64,000 nt of DNA from Clostridiales bacterium. Lineage in GTDB: Bacteria > Bacillota > Clostridia > Oscillospirales > Acutalibacteraceae. Location of the stretch: contig JAHZDE010000011.1 in NCBI GenBank assembly GCA_019422525.1, positions 26,353-90,352 on the forward strand, given 5' to 3'. Of the stretch, positions 1 to 8,991 are shown piece by piece. Every line of letters starts with the position of its first letter. The stretch's first letter is position 1. The notes under the pieces are model-generated. The model did no database searches, had not been told where the DNA came from, and was given only the letters and a program-made list of their open reading frames with translations. A program made the translations under genes and the position numbers.

Positions 1-1357
1 CAAATTTTAAGCTCAACACATAGGTCACCACAGCCGTAACCACAATCGTAATTATAAGAGCAATAATGATATTGTAAAAATATGTCATGGTATTATCGCC
101 AATATATAAAAGCACTGCCGGTAATCCGGATGACCCGGTGGCAAACCGGTGCGTATGGGTAAGTCCTGCGTACAGACCACCCAGGCCGCCGCCAATCATA
201 GAAGCCACCAACGGATATTTTTTTGGCAGGTTCACACCGTATAACGCCGGCTCCGTAATCCCCATAAATGCCGTGATTGAACCGGAGGTTGCAATCTGCT
301 TGAATTTTTTGTCTTTTGTACGGAGGCTTACCACCAGCGCCGAGGTAGCCTGAGCGATATTGGAGCATACGCATCCCGGTCCGAAGATGCTGTCAAATCC
401 CAGCTCTGCCATCTGCATTGCCCCCAGAGGTCCCACAGCCGTATGTAAGCCAAACATTACCATGATTGGCAGCAGGCCGCCCACCAGTACGGCCGGAGCC
501 CAGCTTGCATTGGTGCTCAGGAAATCAAACAGCATTGCAAGATAACCGCCCACGAAGGTTCCAATCGGTCCCAGCACGGACATGGCAAGAGTACCCATGA
601 TCAGGAATACTAAAAGCGGGACAAATACAATCCTCACGGAAGAAGGTATTTTTTTATTTAAAAATTTCTCAACATAAGACTGCACAAACACAACAATCAG
701 AATCGGAATGACCGTTGCCGTGTAAGATGCAAGCGTAAACGGTACCACTCCAAAGAGCAGAACTGGTTCACCTGCTGCTACCAGGCCCATCCAGTTAGGA
801 TGCATCATAATGCCTGCAACAGTTGCAGCCAAAATTGGATTGCAACGCAGCTTCTGTGCTGATGTATACGCCAGCAGGATGGGCAGGAAGTAAAACGCAG
901 CATCCGAAAAGAAATTCAGGATATAATAGGTCTGCGATTCCGCTGAAATCAGCTTAAACACCATCAAAAGCGCCAGCACTGCTTTTACCATACCGGCTCC
1001 GGATAGAGCTGGTATAATCGGCATGAAGCTTCCTGATATAAAGTCAATGAAAGTTCCGACAATTCCTTTCTTTTCATCCGGTTCTGTACTCTCTCCCTGA
1101 GCCACGGGCTTCACCAGTTTTTCAATCTCCTCAAATACTTCAGCCACATGTGTTCCAATCACCACCTGGAACACACCACTGCTTATCATGACCTTTGCGA
1201 CGCCTTCCAGTTGTTCCAGCACATCTTTCTCCGCCTTGCTTTCATCTGCCAGTGTAAATCTCAGTCTGGTCTGGCAGTGATATACATTATTGACGTTTTC
1301 CCCGCCTCCGACCCCTTTGATAATATCGCGGGCCAGCTCTTCATATTTTTTACTCAT
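1..1357 (-). CDS. PTS beta-glucoside-type EIIBC component (3' end cut by window)
   Basis: Phosphotransferase permease that would import and phosphorylate a sugar. The N-terminal EIIB domain shows the phospho-cysteine motif HCQTRLRF at about residue 27. A polytopic EIIC domain follows and contains the conserved GITEPALYGVN segment typical of the glucose/beta-glucoside superfamily. The start at 1357 is preceded by AGAGGTAAAGGT. The frame stays open to base 1 (about 452 codons), so whether an EIIA domain follows is unknown. It lies 30 bp after the DUF6282-like gene, so it may be the last gene of the etfB operon. A sugar PTS is an odd member of a CoA-ester operon. Family confident, substrate unknown. 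Confidence 0.85.
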   Translation of the reverse strand, partial: MSKKYEELARDIIKGVGGGENVNNVYHCQTRLRFTLADESKAEKDVLEQLEGVAKVMISSGVFQVVIGTHVAEVFEEIEKLVKPVAQGESTEPDEKKGIVGTFIDFISGSFMPIIPALSGAGMVKAVLALLMVFKLISAESQTYYILNFFSDAAFYFLPILLAYTSAQKLRCNPILAATVAGIMMHPNWMGLVAAGEPVLLFGVVPFTLASYTATVIPILIVVFVQSYVEKFLNKKIPSSVRIVFVPLLVFLIMGTLAMSVLGPIGTFVGGYLAMLFDFLSTNASWAPAVLVGGLLPIMVMFGLHTAVGPLGAMQMAELGFDSIFGPGCVCSNIAQATSALVVSLRTKDKKFKQIATSGSITAFMGITEPALYGVNLPKKYPLVASMIGGGLGGLYAGLTHTHRFATGSSGLPAVLLYIGDNTMTYFYNIIIALIITIVVTAVVTYVLSLKF

Positions 1358-1387
1358 ACCTTTACCTCTCATCTTTTAATAAAACAC

Positions 1388-2269
1388 TCAAATTTCCAAC
1401 AATCTGGAGGGATTCCGCTTTACCATCCGCTCCACTTCCTCGTCAGTACATCCAAACTGTAACATGGTTCCTATAAAGAACCGCATGCCCTCCGCTGGAG
1501 TCGGGTCCATACACTGAGCCAGATCTGTACTCATAATCATTTTCTCGGCCCCGATTTCATGGACCAGATCCACATAGTCCGCTGGGTCCATCGCTCCCAG
1601 CCGGGGCATCAGGTTTCCGAATACAATTTCCGTATATGCGCCGAGTGACGAAAGGCGGAGGATCTGCTCCCGGGTAAACAGCCCCCAGGAATCCGAAAGA
1701 GGATGTGTATCCACCATTTTGGAAATTCCCATATTGGCCGCCTCTATAAACAGCGCCTCAGTCTCCGGATAAGACATATGCCCTTTACATACCGTCATTC
1801 CATAATCCCGGACAACCTCAAGCACATCTCTGGCTTCCTGCTTTAGTTCACCATGCTCATCCAAAATCTGGATGCCTCCCTCTCTGCCGATCCCTTTTCG
1901 GCAGTGCATGGCATCAAAAGCCGGAAACCAGACCACCTTACATCCAATTTTTGCATGATGTTCGATTGTTTCCGCCGCATACTCCAGACCGCCGGTGGTT
2001 CCGTAACCGATGGTCACACTGCCCACAGCCTGCACCTGCTCCATCCTGTTTGTAACAATCCGTGCTTCTGTAGTGGTCGGATAATAGAAACTCTTTGCCA
2101 CGAAAGCCCGCATTCCCCCGGCTTCCGCAGCCTGTGCCGTTTCATAGGTATCTAATCGGCGGTCCCAGTCAGGGTCCGGCGCCACATGGACATGCATATC
2201 AATACTTCCCTGGTATAACCGGTCAATCTGCTCCTTCTTCAGCGACATGGACGCTTTATATCTTGACAT
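1388..2269 (-). CDS. DUF6282-like amidohydrolase-type protein
   Basis: About 293 residues. The early MHVHVAPDPDW motif resembles the metal-binding HxH of the amidohydrolase/PHP-like barrel. Further histidines (KGHMSYPE, DTHPLSD) and a late STDLAQ aspartate fit a metal-dependent TIM-barrel hydrolase, and the overall pattern matches what I know as DUF6282. I chose the ATG at 2269 because GAGGGGAG precedes it; an in-frame ATG at 2293 lacks a well-spaced site. It sits between the SDR gene and the PTS gene in the operon. A role in cleaving a cyclic or amide intermediate is inference only. Confidence 0.7.
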   Translation of the reverse strand: MSRYKASMSLKKEQIDRLYQGSIDMHVHVAPDPDWDRRLDTYETAQAAEAGGMRAFVAKSFYYPTTTEARIVTNRMEQVQAVGSVTIGYGTTGGLEYAAETIEHHAKIGCKVVWFPAFDAMHCRKGIGREGGIQILDEHGELKQEARDVLEVVRDYGMTVCKGHMSYPETEALFIEAANMGISKMVDTHPLSDSWGLFTREQILRLSSLGAYTEIVFGNLMPRLGAMDPADYVDLVHEIGAEKMIMSTDLAQCMDPTPAEGMRFFIGTMLQFGCTDEEVERMVKRNPSRLLEI

Positions 2270-2352
2270 TCTCCCCTCGTTTCTGCATGGCATCCTCCAT
2301 TTTCATTCAGAGCCGCCGTAACCATGCCACAGCAGCCCCAATCCATGTTGCT

Positions 2353-3150
2353 TTACAGATAAGCGCCGTTATCAACGGTAATGATCTGTCCCTGTATCGC
2401 CTTTGATAAATCGCTTGCCAGGAACAGCGCCAGGTTCGCCTGATCCTCGGGCTGACAGGCCACATGCATGGTATCGCTTTCTCTTACGGTTCTTGTATGC
2501 AGGATCGGAAGCATATCCTTTCCTGCCGGCGCCAGTCCAGCACCCTTTTCCTGGGTCTGGGACATGGGAGTGATGGTATAACCTGGACAAAGGGAGTTGC
2601 ATCTTACCCCGGTCCCCACGCAACGGATTGCTGTATTCTTCGTCAGTATATTTACGCCTCCCTTAGTGGAAGCGTAGACGGAACCGCACATAGGTCTGAC
2701 TCCATTCACAGAAGAAACATTGATAATAGATCCGCTTTTCTGTGGAAGCATATACTGAAGAACCTCTCTTGTCCACACAACCGGCCCACGGAAATTGACT
2801 GCAATGGTTCGATCTACAATATCATCCGGTATTGTGTCAATCCTCCACTGTTCCCCTACCCCGGCATTATTTACCAGAATATCTACCTTTCCAAATTCTG
2901 ATACGGTCTTTTCAATTGTCATCTTTGCAACTTCTGTGGAAGCAACATCCCCGGCAATCCCAATGACCCTATTTCCATGTTGTGCCTTTTCACGGATTTT
3001 CTCTACAGCCTTATCCAGACTGTCCTGTCCTCTGGCCGTCATGACCACATTTGCTCCCTCCTGCACATACAGCTCTGCAATTGCATAACCGATCCCATAG
3101 CTGGCTCCTGTAACGATTGCGGTCTTTCCCTCCAATAAATACTGTCTCAT
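2353..3150 (-). CDS. Short-chain dehydrogenase/reductase (SDR)
   Basis: A 265-residue classical SDR. The NAD(P)-binding TGASYGIG motif is near residue 15, NNAGVG near 90, the catalytic serine lies in INVSSVNG and the active pair is YASTKGG (Tyr-x3-Lys) near residue 159. It would oxidise or reduce a hydroxyl/keto group using NAD(P)(H). The start is supported by GGAGG 8 bases upstream. It lies between the MFS and DUF6282-like genes in the sigma-54-controlled operon, so its substrate is probably an intermediate of the same pathway. Family very secure; substrate unknown. Confidence 0.93.
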   Translation of the reverse strand: MRQYLLEGKTAIVTGASYGIGYAIAELYVQEGANVVMTARGQDSLDKAVEKIREKAQHGNRVIGIAGDVASTEVAKMTIEKTVSEFGKVDILVNNAGVGEQWRIDTIPDDIVDRTIAVNFRGPVVWTREVLQYMLPQKSGSIINVSSVNGVRPMCGSVYASTKGGVNILTKNTAIRCVGTGVRCNSLCPGYTITPMSQTQEKGAGLAPAGKDMLPILHTRTVRESDTMHVACQPEDQANLALFLASDLSKAIQGQIITVDNGAYL

Positions 3151-3179
3151 AAGTAAATCCTCCTTTTTCTTTATTATCT

Positions 3180-4463
3180 CTATTTTGCTATGCTTTTCTT
3201 TTCCCTTATGATAAAGGTAAGTCCAATACCAACCACCATTACAACTGCATTAAACAGATACGAAAGATGATAGCTTCCTGTCGTATCCAAAATCCGGCCA
3301 GCCAGTACCGGGCCTACAAATCCGGCGATTCCAAATGCCGGCTGAATCATTCCGCTGATGCTTCCCAAAAATTTCCGGCCATATACCTGAGCCGTCAACG
3401 CAATTTGCAGCGGAACCCCGGAGCCGACACAGAAACCCAGAATTACCACTCCGATAAACATAAGTACCGGAGAGCGGTAAATGGAAAACAGCAGCAGGTT
3501 AACTGCCTGGACTGCAAATAACATCCGGTATGTCTTTACCACTCCGAGACGGTCCGACAGTCCGGCTGAACACAATCTTCCTGCACCGTTTCCAATTGCC
3601 ATAGCCATAACTGCAATAAATCCATCCTGCCAGTTTGCCTGTACTCTGCAGATATTGGCAACCGATGAAGTAATCATCTGTCCCGGCATCCAGCACGCAA
3701 TATAGATAAAGAAAATTGCCCAGAATTCCTTTGTTCTAAGCGCCATATTGGGCATGACTTTATTCTGGTAAATGGTTCCGGCGTCTTCTTCCTCCATTTT
3801 TCGCGCCGCTGTTTTTTCTTCTTCCATTTCCTCTGCACTCTTTTGTATCACTTTTCCCTGCCGTTCGGCCTTCCGTCTGTCAATCAGCTCCTGTGTGGAA
3901 GGCGGTGTCGGGAAAAGTATCGCCAGACCACAGATAATGATAATTGCAGCAATACCCATATAGAGGAACGTATTGCTTAATCCGACTCCTGCCAGTAAGC
4001 TGTTGATAACAGGCGCCATATACAGGGAAGAAAGGCCCATCCCCATGGTAACAGCGCCTACAATCAGACCTTTTTTGCTCGCCGGAAACCACTTCATGGC
4101 ATTCGGTGAGGTATTCGACGTAATTGATGTTGATGCCAGACCAAGGAAACCACCCACAGAAAGGACCATGATGACCGGTGATGTTGTCCTGCTGCTTATA
4201 ATCAGGCCAAGTCCCATGCACAGGCCTCCAAAGGCTATTGTCGCTTTCGGCGCTACATATTCACCCAGCCTCCCTGCAAAGATGGCCCAAACAGAGGTCA
4301 CAATGGTAAGTACAGTATAGGGAAGCGCTGCTTGGGTTGCCGTCCAGCCATATTCTGAGATGATGGACTGTCCCAGAAGGCTCCAACAATATTGAAAACC
4401 ACAGGCCAGATTAAGCAGGATTGCCACTACCAGCGCACGGTTCGCTGTTTTTGAGTTACCCAT
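3180..4463 (-). CDS. MFS transporter, OxlT (oxalate/formate antiporter)-like
   Basis: About 427 residues with 12 predicted membrane segments in two halves. A central charged loop (about residues 190-230, rich in Glu, Lys and Arg) separates them. The N-terminus resembles the OxlT group of the major facilitator superfamily, which exchange or import small carboxylates. I chose the ATG at 4463 because GAGGAGG lies just upstream; the in-frame ATG at 4481 falls inside that site region. It follows the HIBADH-type gene with almost no gap. With the GntP-type permease it makes two carboxylate-type carriers in one operon, which suggests uptake plus product export. Confidence 0.85.
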   Translation of the reverse strand: MGNSKTANRALVVAILLNLACGFQYCWSLLGQSIISEYGWTATQAALPYTVLTIVTSVWAIFAGRLGEYVAPKATIAFGGLCMGLGLIISSRTTSPVIMVLSVGGFLGLASTSITSNTSPNAMKWFPASKKGLIVGAVTMGMGLSSLYMAPVINSLLAGVGLSNTFLYMGIAAIIIICGLAILFPTPPSTQELIDRRKAERQGKVIQKSAEEMEEEKTAARKMEEEDAGTIYQNKVMPNMALRTKEFWAIFFIYIACWMPGQMITSSVANICRVQANWQDGFIAVMAMAIGNGAGRLCSAGLSDRLGVVKTYRMLFAVQAVNLLLFSIYRSPVLMFIGVVILGFCVGSGVPLQIALTAQVYGRKFLGSISGMIQPAFGIAGFVGPVLAGRILDTTGSYHLSYLFNAVVMVVGIGLTFIIREKKSIAK

Positions 4464-4464
4464 G

Positions 4465-5439
4465 TTATTTTTCCTCCTCATTTATGCCAATTACCGGTAT
4501 CCCACACCACTGCTCATACATCCGAACCACTTCCACAAAGTCCATACTGCCCTTGCCCTCTACCGAAGGAAGCCCAAACAGTTGATTTACTGTGTTGCCG
4601 ATAAATGCCGGAACTTTTCCGTCCTTCGCAGCTGCCACATAGAGCGCAATATCCTTCCACATCAGATCCACTGGCATATTCATCCCCTGACCAGTAAAAA
4701 TCAAATTCGGGTATTTATAAAGCGAGGCATTGGATGATCCCCCACTGGACCCAATTACCTGAATGGCTGTTTTGGGATCGATTCCCGCTTTTGCGGCAAC
4801 CATCACACCCTCGGTCGTCGCCAGAAGGCAGGCACAGGACAGGAAATTATTTACACTCTTTATGGTATCGCCTGCACCGCTTGGTCCCACATAGATGACC
4901 TTCTCCGGCTTTCCAATGGTTTCCAAAATATGGCGGGACTTTTCATAAATTTCTTTTTTTCCTCCGACCATAACGGATAGTGTCTGGTTGATAGCCCCTG
5001 CCTGGCCTCCGCTGATAGGCGCATCCAGCATTTCGATACCCTTTTCCCCCAACAGGGCGCTTAGTTTTCTGGTGCTGACCGCATCCGCACTGGTAAGGTC
5101 AATTACGACTGTGCCGGGGCGGGCATTCTCAAGGATCCCCTCTTCTCCCATAACATTCATCTCCACCTGTTTGGATGTAGGCATGCTGATCAGTATATAA
5201 TCACTCTTTTTGAAAAGCTCTGCGGAGTTCACTGCCCCCTCACATCCATTGGCCAGCATCTCGTCATAGAGGGCGGTCTTTGTCTCTTTGTCCGGTGCCA
5301 GCGGAATAAAGCTGCCGCTCTGGTCAACCTCACGGCGGTAGGTGGGCAACACCATAGAAAACCCTTTTTTATAAAGGCCGTAGCACATGGCAAAACCCAT
5401 GGTTCCCAAGCCGATAAATCCAACTTTCTCTTTACTCAT
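4465..5439 (-). CDS. NAD(P)-dependent 3-hydroxyisobutyrate dehydrogenase-family oxidoreductase
   Basis: A 324-residue beta-hydroxyacid dehydrogenase. It has the N-terminal Rossmann motif GFIGLGTMG, the substrate-binding DAPISGGQAGA segment, and the catalytic lysine in GDTIKSVNNFLS. Members oxidise beta-hydroxy acids or reduce semialdehydes (3-hydroxyisobutyrate, tartronate semialdehyde, gamma-hydroxybutyrate-like). The N-terminal region carries an insertion (about residues 28-55, YRREVDQSG onward) longer than usual. The start has AAGGAGGAA 8 bases upstream. It is a likely oxidative-branch enzyme of the operon. Confidence 0.9.
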   Translation of the reverse strand: MSKEKVGFIGLGTMGFAMCYGLYKKGFSMVLPTYRREVDQSGSFIPLAPDKETKTALYDEMLANGCEGAVNSAELFKKSDYILISMPTSKQVEMNVMGEEGILENARPGTVVIDLTSADAVSTRKLSALLGEKGIEMLDAPISGGQAGAINQTLSVMVGGKKEIYEKSRHILETIGKPEKVIYVGPSGAGDTIKSVNNFLSCACLLATTEGVMVAAKAGIDPKTAIQVIGSSGGSSNASLYKYPNLIFTGQGMNMPVDLMWKDIALYVAAAKDGKVPAFIGNTVNQLFGLPSVEGKGSMDFVEVVRMYEQWCGIPVIGINEEEK

Positions 5440-5472
5440 TGCTTCTTTCCTCCTTATATTTCATCCTGATTT

Positions 5473-6786
5473 CTATTTCAGACCTGCCATTGCTAACGGC
5501 AACGCTATCACTAAGCCCGTTAAAATCGGCATCAGGACACAGGTAACGAATACAGGTCCGTATGATTTTTTCATTGTGGTCCTAAACATCTCGCATGTGG
5601 CCAGGATGGTTCCGTTATGTGGCAGAGAATCCAGACCAATTGATCCCATCACTACCATTCGGTGCAGATTGCCCATATCTGCAGCTCCGGCTGCAGACCA
5701 GCCTTCAAATACCGGCTGCATGGCTGGCGTCAGGGTACCGCAGGCTGAAGATGCCGACCCTAGTACCAGCGCCATGATATTTGCAGCAATGAATGCGGTC
5801 AGATACGGTGATACATCCAGTTTGTCAATCCCTGCCATCAGCGCCGCATAGCACGGAGTCAGGGCAACCACTCCGCCCAGAGCTCCCTTGGTACCGATAT
5901 TCATCAGTGCCTTTGTGCCGGCTAACATTCCCTCAGTCAATTGTGTAAACCATTCTTTGACAGTATAGCGTCTGAATTCCAATACACAGCAGCACAATGC
6001 GCCAACTCCCAAGCAAAGCGGAAGCGACAGCTTCACAAGATTGTACAAAACCATCACCAACAGAATCGGAACAAACGCTTTCCACACTGGCGGCATCTGC
6101 TTTTCTCCGTCCGCCCCTGCCTGCTCCAAGTCCGACCAGTCCTCAAATCCGCGTCCATCTCTCTGCCATTTCCGCGCCTGCCACTGCAGATACAAACAGT
6201 TTAAAAGGAGCATTGTGCAGCAGCCCACCATACCGGGAATGAATCCTGCAGACGGCGTCGTCCCCAAATAGGACTGCACCAGATAATTATTATTGGACGG
6301 CATTAAAGGAGCCGCCAGGATAAAAGTCCAGGACCCTGCAAAAATGGAGCCCAGAATAATATCCTTGGAATAGTTTGCCTTGGAACACAGTACCAGACCA
6401 ATCGGGAAAATAACCAGATAGGCTCCGATGGACATACCGGAAAGACTTAACAGAATTCCGGTAATACACATGGTCGTGGGGGCCAGTTCCACCGGTATGA
6501 TCTTCGCCAGCCATTCTGCCAGAGCTGCTCCCAGTCCGGAGGTCGTCATGACCTTGCCTAACATGGTCGCCCATAAATATGTAAAAAGCATTTTCCCGAC
6601 CATCGTTCCAAAAGCGGTACAGTAAGTACCTACGATCCCCTCCGTAATGTTGATTCCCGAAGTCAGGCAAATAAAAATGCTGCAGATTGGGAAACAGATC
6701 AACGGCTCATAGCCTGCATAAGCAAGATAAATGACTGCGGCCGTTGCAAGCAGTACCCCTATCGTACTGAGTGCCACACTTCCCAT
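5473..6786 (-). CDS. GntP-family carboxylate/gluconate-type permease
   Basis: A 437-residue very hydrophobic protein with about 12 membrane segments. The C-terminal GSIGLDSLPHNGT motif is characteristic of GntP-type proton symporters, which take up gluconate, lactate or citrate-like acids. The start is supported by GAGGGAGG. It lies between the CoA-transferase and the HIBADH-type dehydrogenase, so it is the best candidate importer for the acid substrate of the pathway. Other ion-transporter superfamily members such as NhaC or citrate carriers are less likely alternatives. Confidence 0.8.
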   Translation of the reverse strand: MGSVALSTIGVLLATAAVIYLAYAGYEPLICFPICSIFICLTSGINITEGIVGTYCTAFGTMVGKMLFTYLWATMLGKVMTTSGLGAALAEWLAKIIPVELAPTTMCITGILLSLSGMSIGAYLVIFPIGLVLCSKANYSKDIILGSIFAGSWTFILAAPLMPSNNNYLVQSYLGTTPSAGFIPGMVGCCTMLLLNCLYLQWQARKWQRDGRGFEDWSDLEQAGADGEKQMPPVWKAFVPILLVMVLYNLVKLSLPLCLGVGALCCCVLEFRRYTVKEWFTQLTEGMLAGTKALMNIGTKGALGGVVALTPCYAALMAGIDKLDVSPYLTAFIAANIMALVLGSASSACGTLTPAMQPVFEGWSAAGAADMGNLHRMVVMGSIGLDSLPHNGTILATCEMFRTTMKKSYGPVFVTCVLMPILTGLVIALPLAMAGLK

Positions 6787-6807
6787 TTCTTTTTCCTCCC
6801 TATCTCA

Positions 6808-8028
6808 TTACGGTTCCCGGTATAATGATTCCGTCTTTTCCTCTGACGCCTTTAATACCGGCCCCATAATCTCCCGAACACGCCCGTCATCCTCCACCTC
6901 CGCCAGAACCTCCAGGGTATGATACCCTAAAGGAACCACAGGAAAGGCTTCTACGCGTTCGACACCACTCATATGTAACGGTTCTCCAGGAACACGGAAA
7001 CTGGTTCCATCCGGATACACCGCATCCACCATCAGATTTCTGTGGATAATCTGCGGATGGTTGACTACCTGCTCATAGTTATTTATCTTTCCATAAGCAC
7101 ATCCGTTTTTCTGAAGTATTTCTTCCATTTCCTTGCTGGTATACTCGGCAATTGCCGCGCCCACCAGTCCTTCCACCTTTTTGTAATGATCTGCGCGCGT
7201 GCGCATCCCCTTTAGTTCCGGATCGCTGAGCCATTGTTTTTTCCCAAGGGCAATTGCAAGTTTCTCCCATTGGCTGTCCGTTGCCAGGTTCAGCATGATA
7301 AATTCACCATCCTTACAACGGAAATCGCCAATAGGGCTTGCTTCTGGATACCGGTTTCCTGTGGGGGTAGGAATCACTCCGGTATCCATGTAAACGCTGA
7401 ACAGATTTTCCTGCATGAACACCAGAGAATCCAGCATAGACGCATCCACACGCCTGCCCTGTCCACATTTCTTTGCATCCATGATTCCAATCAACGTACC
7501 GATGCATCCGAAAAGTCCTCCTGCACAATCACCGATGGCCGCTCCGCATTTAAGTGGTTTCTGACCCGGTTCACCAGTAATGCTCATGATCCCGGCCTCT
7601 GCCTGTATGGTAGCGTCAAAAGCTGCCCGCCGGGCATAGGGACCATCCTGTCCATACCCTGATATAGAGGTATATACAATTCTTGGATTGATTTTCTTTA
7701 ACACCTCATAGGTAATCCCGAATTTCTCCATGGTACCCGGCTTGAAATTTTCCACTACCGCATCGGCTGTTTCCACCAGCTTTAAAAACATGACTTTCTG
7801 CCGCTCATCCTTCATATTCAGGACAATGGACTTTTTTCCACGGTTCCTGGTGGCGTAGTGGGAGCTGCTTTTATTCTTTACCACATTCCCATAACGGGAA
7901 TAATCGCCGGCAGGCGGATTCTCAATCTTGATTACCTCTGCGCCGAAATCTGCCAAAATCATCGTACACAGTGGTCCGGACAGAAACTGTGTAAAGTCAA
8001 GTATCCGGATTCCTTCTAAGGGCTTCAT
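6808..8028 (-). CDS. CaiB/BaiF family (type III) CoA-transferase
   Basis: About 406 residues. These enzymes move CoA between carboxylic acids and act on substrates such as carnitine, formate/oxalate and bile acids. The LDFTQFLSGP start, AEVIKIENP, NRGKKS and VENFKPG blocks are typical. The catalytic aspartate is expected in AFDATIQA near residue 165. I chose the ATG at 8028 (GAGGAG upstream) over 8112 because every family alignment begins at MKPLEGIRILD. It is clearly paralogous to the gene at 15265-16473. It would load the substrate onto CoA for the acyl-CoA dehydrogenase and hydratase encoded just upstream. Confidence 0.93.
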   Translation of the reverse strand: MKPLEGIRILDFTQFLSGPLCTMILADFGAEVIKIENPPAGDYSRYGNVVKNKSSSHYATRNRGKKSIVLNMKDERQKVMFLKLVETADAVVENFKPGTMEKFGITYEVLKKINPRIVYTSISGYGQDGPYARRAAFDATIQAEAGIMSITGEPGQKPLKCGAAIGDCAGGLFGCIGTLIGIMDAKKCGQGRRVDASMLDSLVFMQENLFSVYMDTGVIPTPTGNRYPEASPIGDFRCKDGEFIMLNLATDSQWEKLAIALGKKQWLSDPELKGMRTRADHYKKVEGLVGAAIAEYTSKEMEEILQKNGCAYGKINNYEQVVNHPQIIHRNLMVDAVYPDGTSFRVPGEPLHMSGVERVEAFPVVPLGYHTLEVLAEVEDDGRVREIMGPVLKASEEKTESLYREP

Positions 8029-8062
8029 CCGTATCACACTCCTCATCTGTCCTGTACAAAAA

Positions 8063-8968
8063 TTATCGGTACTCAAATATTCCATTTCCCAGAAGCAGGC
8101 GTCCCTGTTCATCTGACAACTGAAACACGATTTTCCCTTTTTCCAGTTCCCAGCCTTTAAATGTCACGTTCCGTCCGGGGAAACATACATTACGCATCTG
8201 CGCATAGACCTTGGTAACACGCTCCGGCTCATAAGGAATCGCGCTCTGAATCGCCATCCGGGTCGCAAAACCATAGGTACAGAGTCCCTGCAAAAATGGT
8301 TTTTCATACCCATAGCTTTCGGCCAGCTCCTGATTTACATGAACCTCATAGGTATCACCGGATAAACGGTACAGGCAGGCCAGGTTCTCCGGCATATATT
8401 CCGTCACTTCATAGTCCGGTTTTCTGTCCGGATAAGTAATCTTCCTGGAATCAAATTTTTTTCCGCCGTATCCGCCGAAAGCCGCATGGTAATGGTAACT
8501 GTGAAGGGTGCTGATATGACGTCCCGCAAGGTCGTAGACCTCCATGGCACAATCCGCCACAACCCCCTTCCCCTCCCCGCGGTCGTACACTGCATTTAAG
8601 CGGTCTTCCGTCAGGAATGTCCCCTGATAAGCATCAATGGAGCCGTGGATTTCCAGTTCCATAGCCATATGCAGCCGGTTTGGAAAATGTCCCAACTTTT
8701 CTTTGATAAAATCGCTTACGATTTCATTTGGCCCATAAGGCACATGCCGAATCGGCTCCATGTTGACCGTATTGATATACGGCAGCAGTGAAAAGGTGGG
8801 AAGCGCCTTCATCCCGTCCTTATATTTTTCAAAAAAGTATGGCAGATCCTTACTGGTGGCTCCAACCCCCAGCGCATAGAGGGATACATCCCTCCAGGTA
8901 TATTTCATGGTGCGGGGACCCATCCCCTGCCCTATGATCGAATCAAACATATTTGCATCCATTGTCAT
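8063..8968 (-). CDS. MaoC-type (R)-specific enoyl-CoA hydratase / 3-hydroxyacyl-CoA dehydratase
   Basis: A 301-residue double hot-dog protein like the eukaryotic hydratase-2 domain. The active-site stretch reads YRLSGDTYEVHVNQ followed by GYEKPFLQGLCTYG, so the catalytic Asp and His of the family are present near residue 200. It would interconvert 3-hydroxyacyl-CoA and 2-enoyl-CoA, which links naturally to the acyl-CoA dehydrogenase next to it. Start at 8968 with AAGGAGA. The N-terminal half is diverged, as is usual for inactive first hot-dog domains. Confidence 0.9.
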   Translation of the reverse strand: MTMDANMFDSIIGQGMGPRTMKYTWRDVSLYALGVGATSKDLPYFFEKYKDGMKALPTFSLLPYINTVNMEPIRHVPYGPNEIVSDFIKEKLGHFPNRLHMAMELEIHGSIDAYQGTFLTEDRLNAVYDRGEGKGVVADCAMEVYDLAGRHISTLHSYHYHAAFGGYGGKKFDSRKITYPDRKPDYEVTEYMPENLACLYRLSGDTYEVHVNQELAESYGYEKPFLQGLCTYGFATRMAIQSAIPYEPERVTKVYAQMRNVCFPGRNVTFKGWELEKGKIVFQLSDEQGRLLLGNGIFEYR

Positions 8969-8991
8969 TGTCTCCTTATCTGGCGCCGTAG

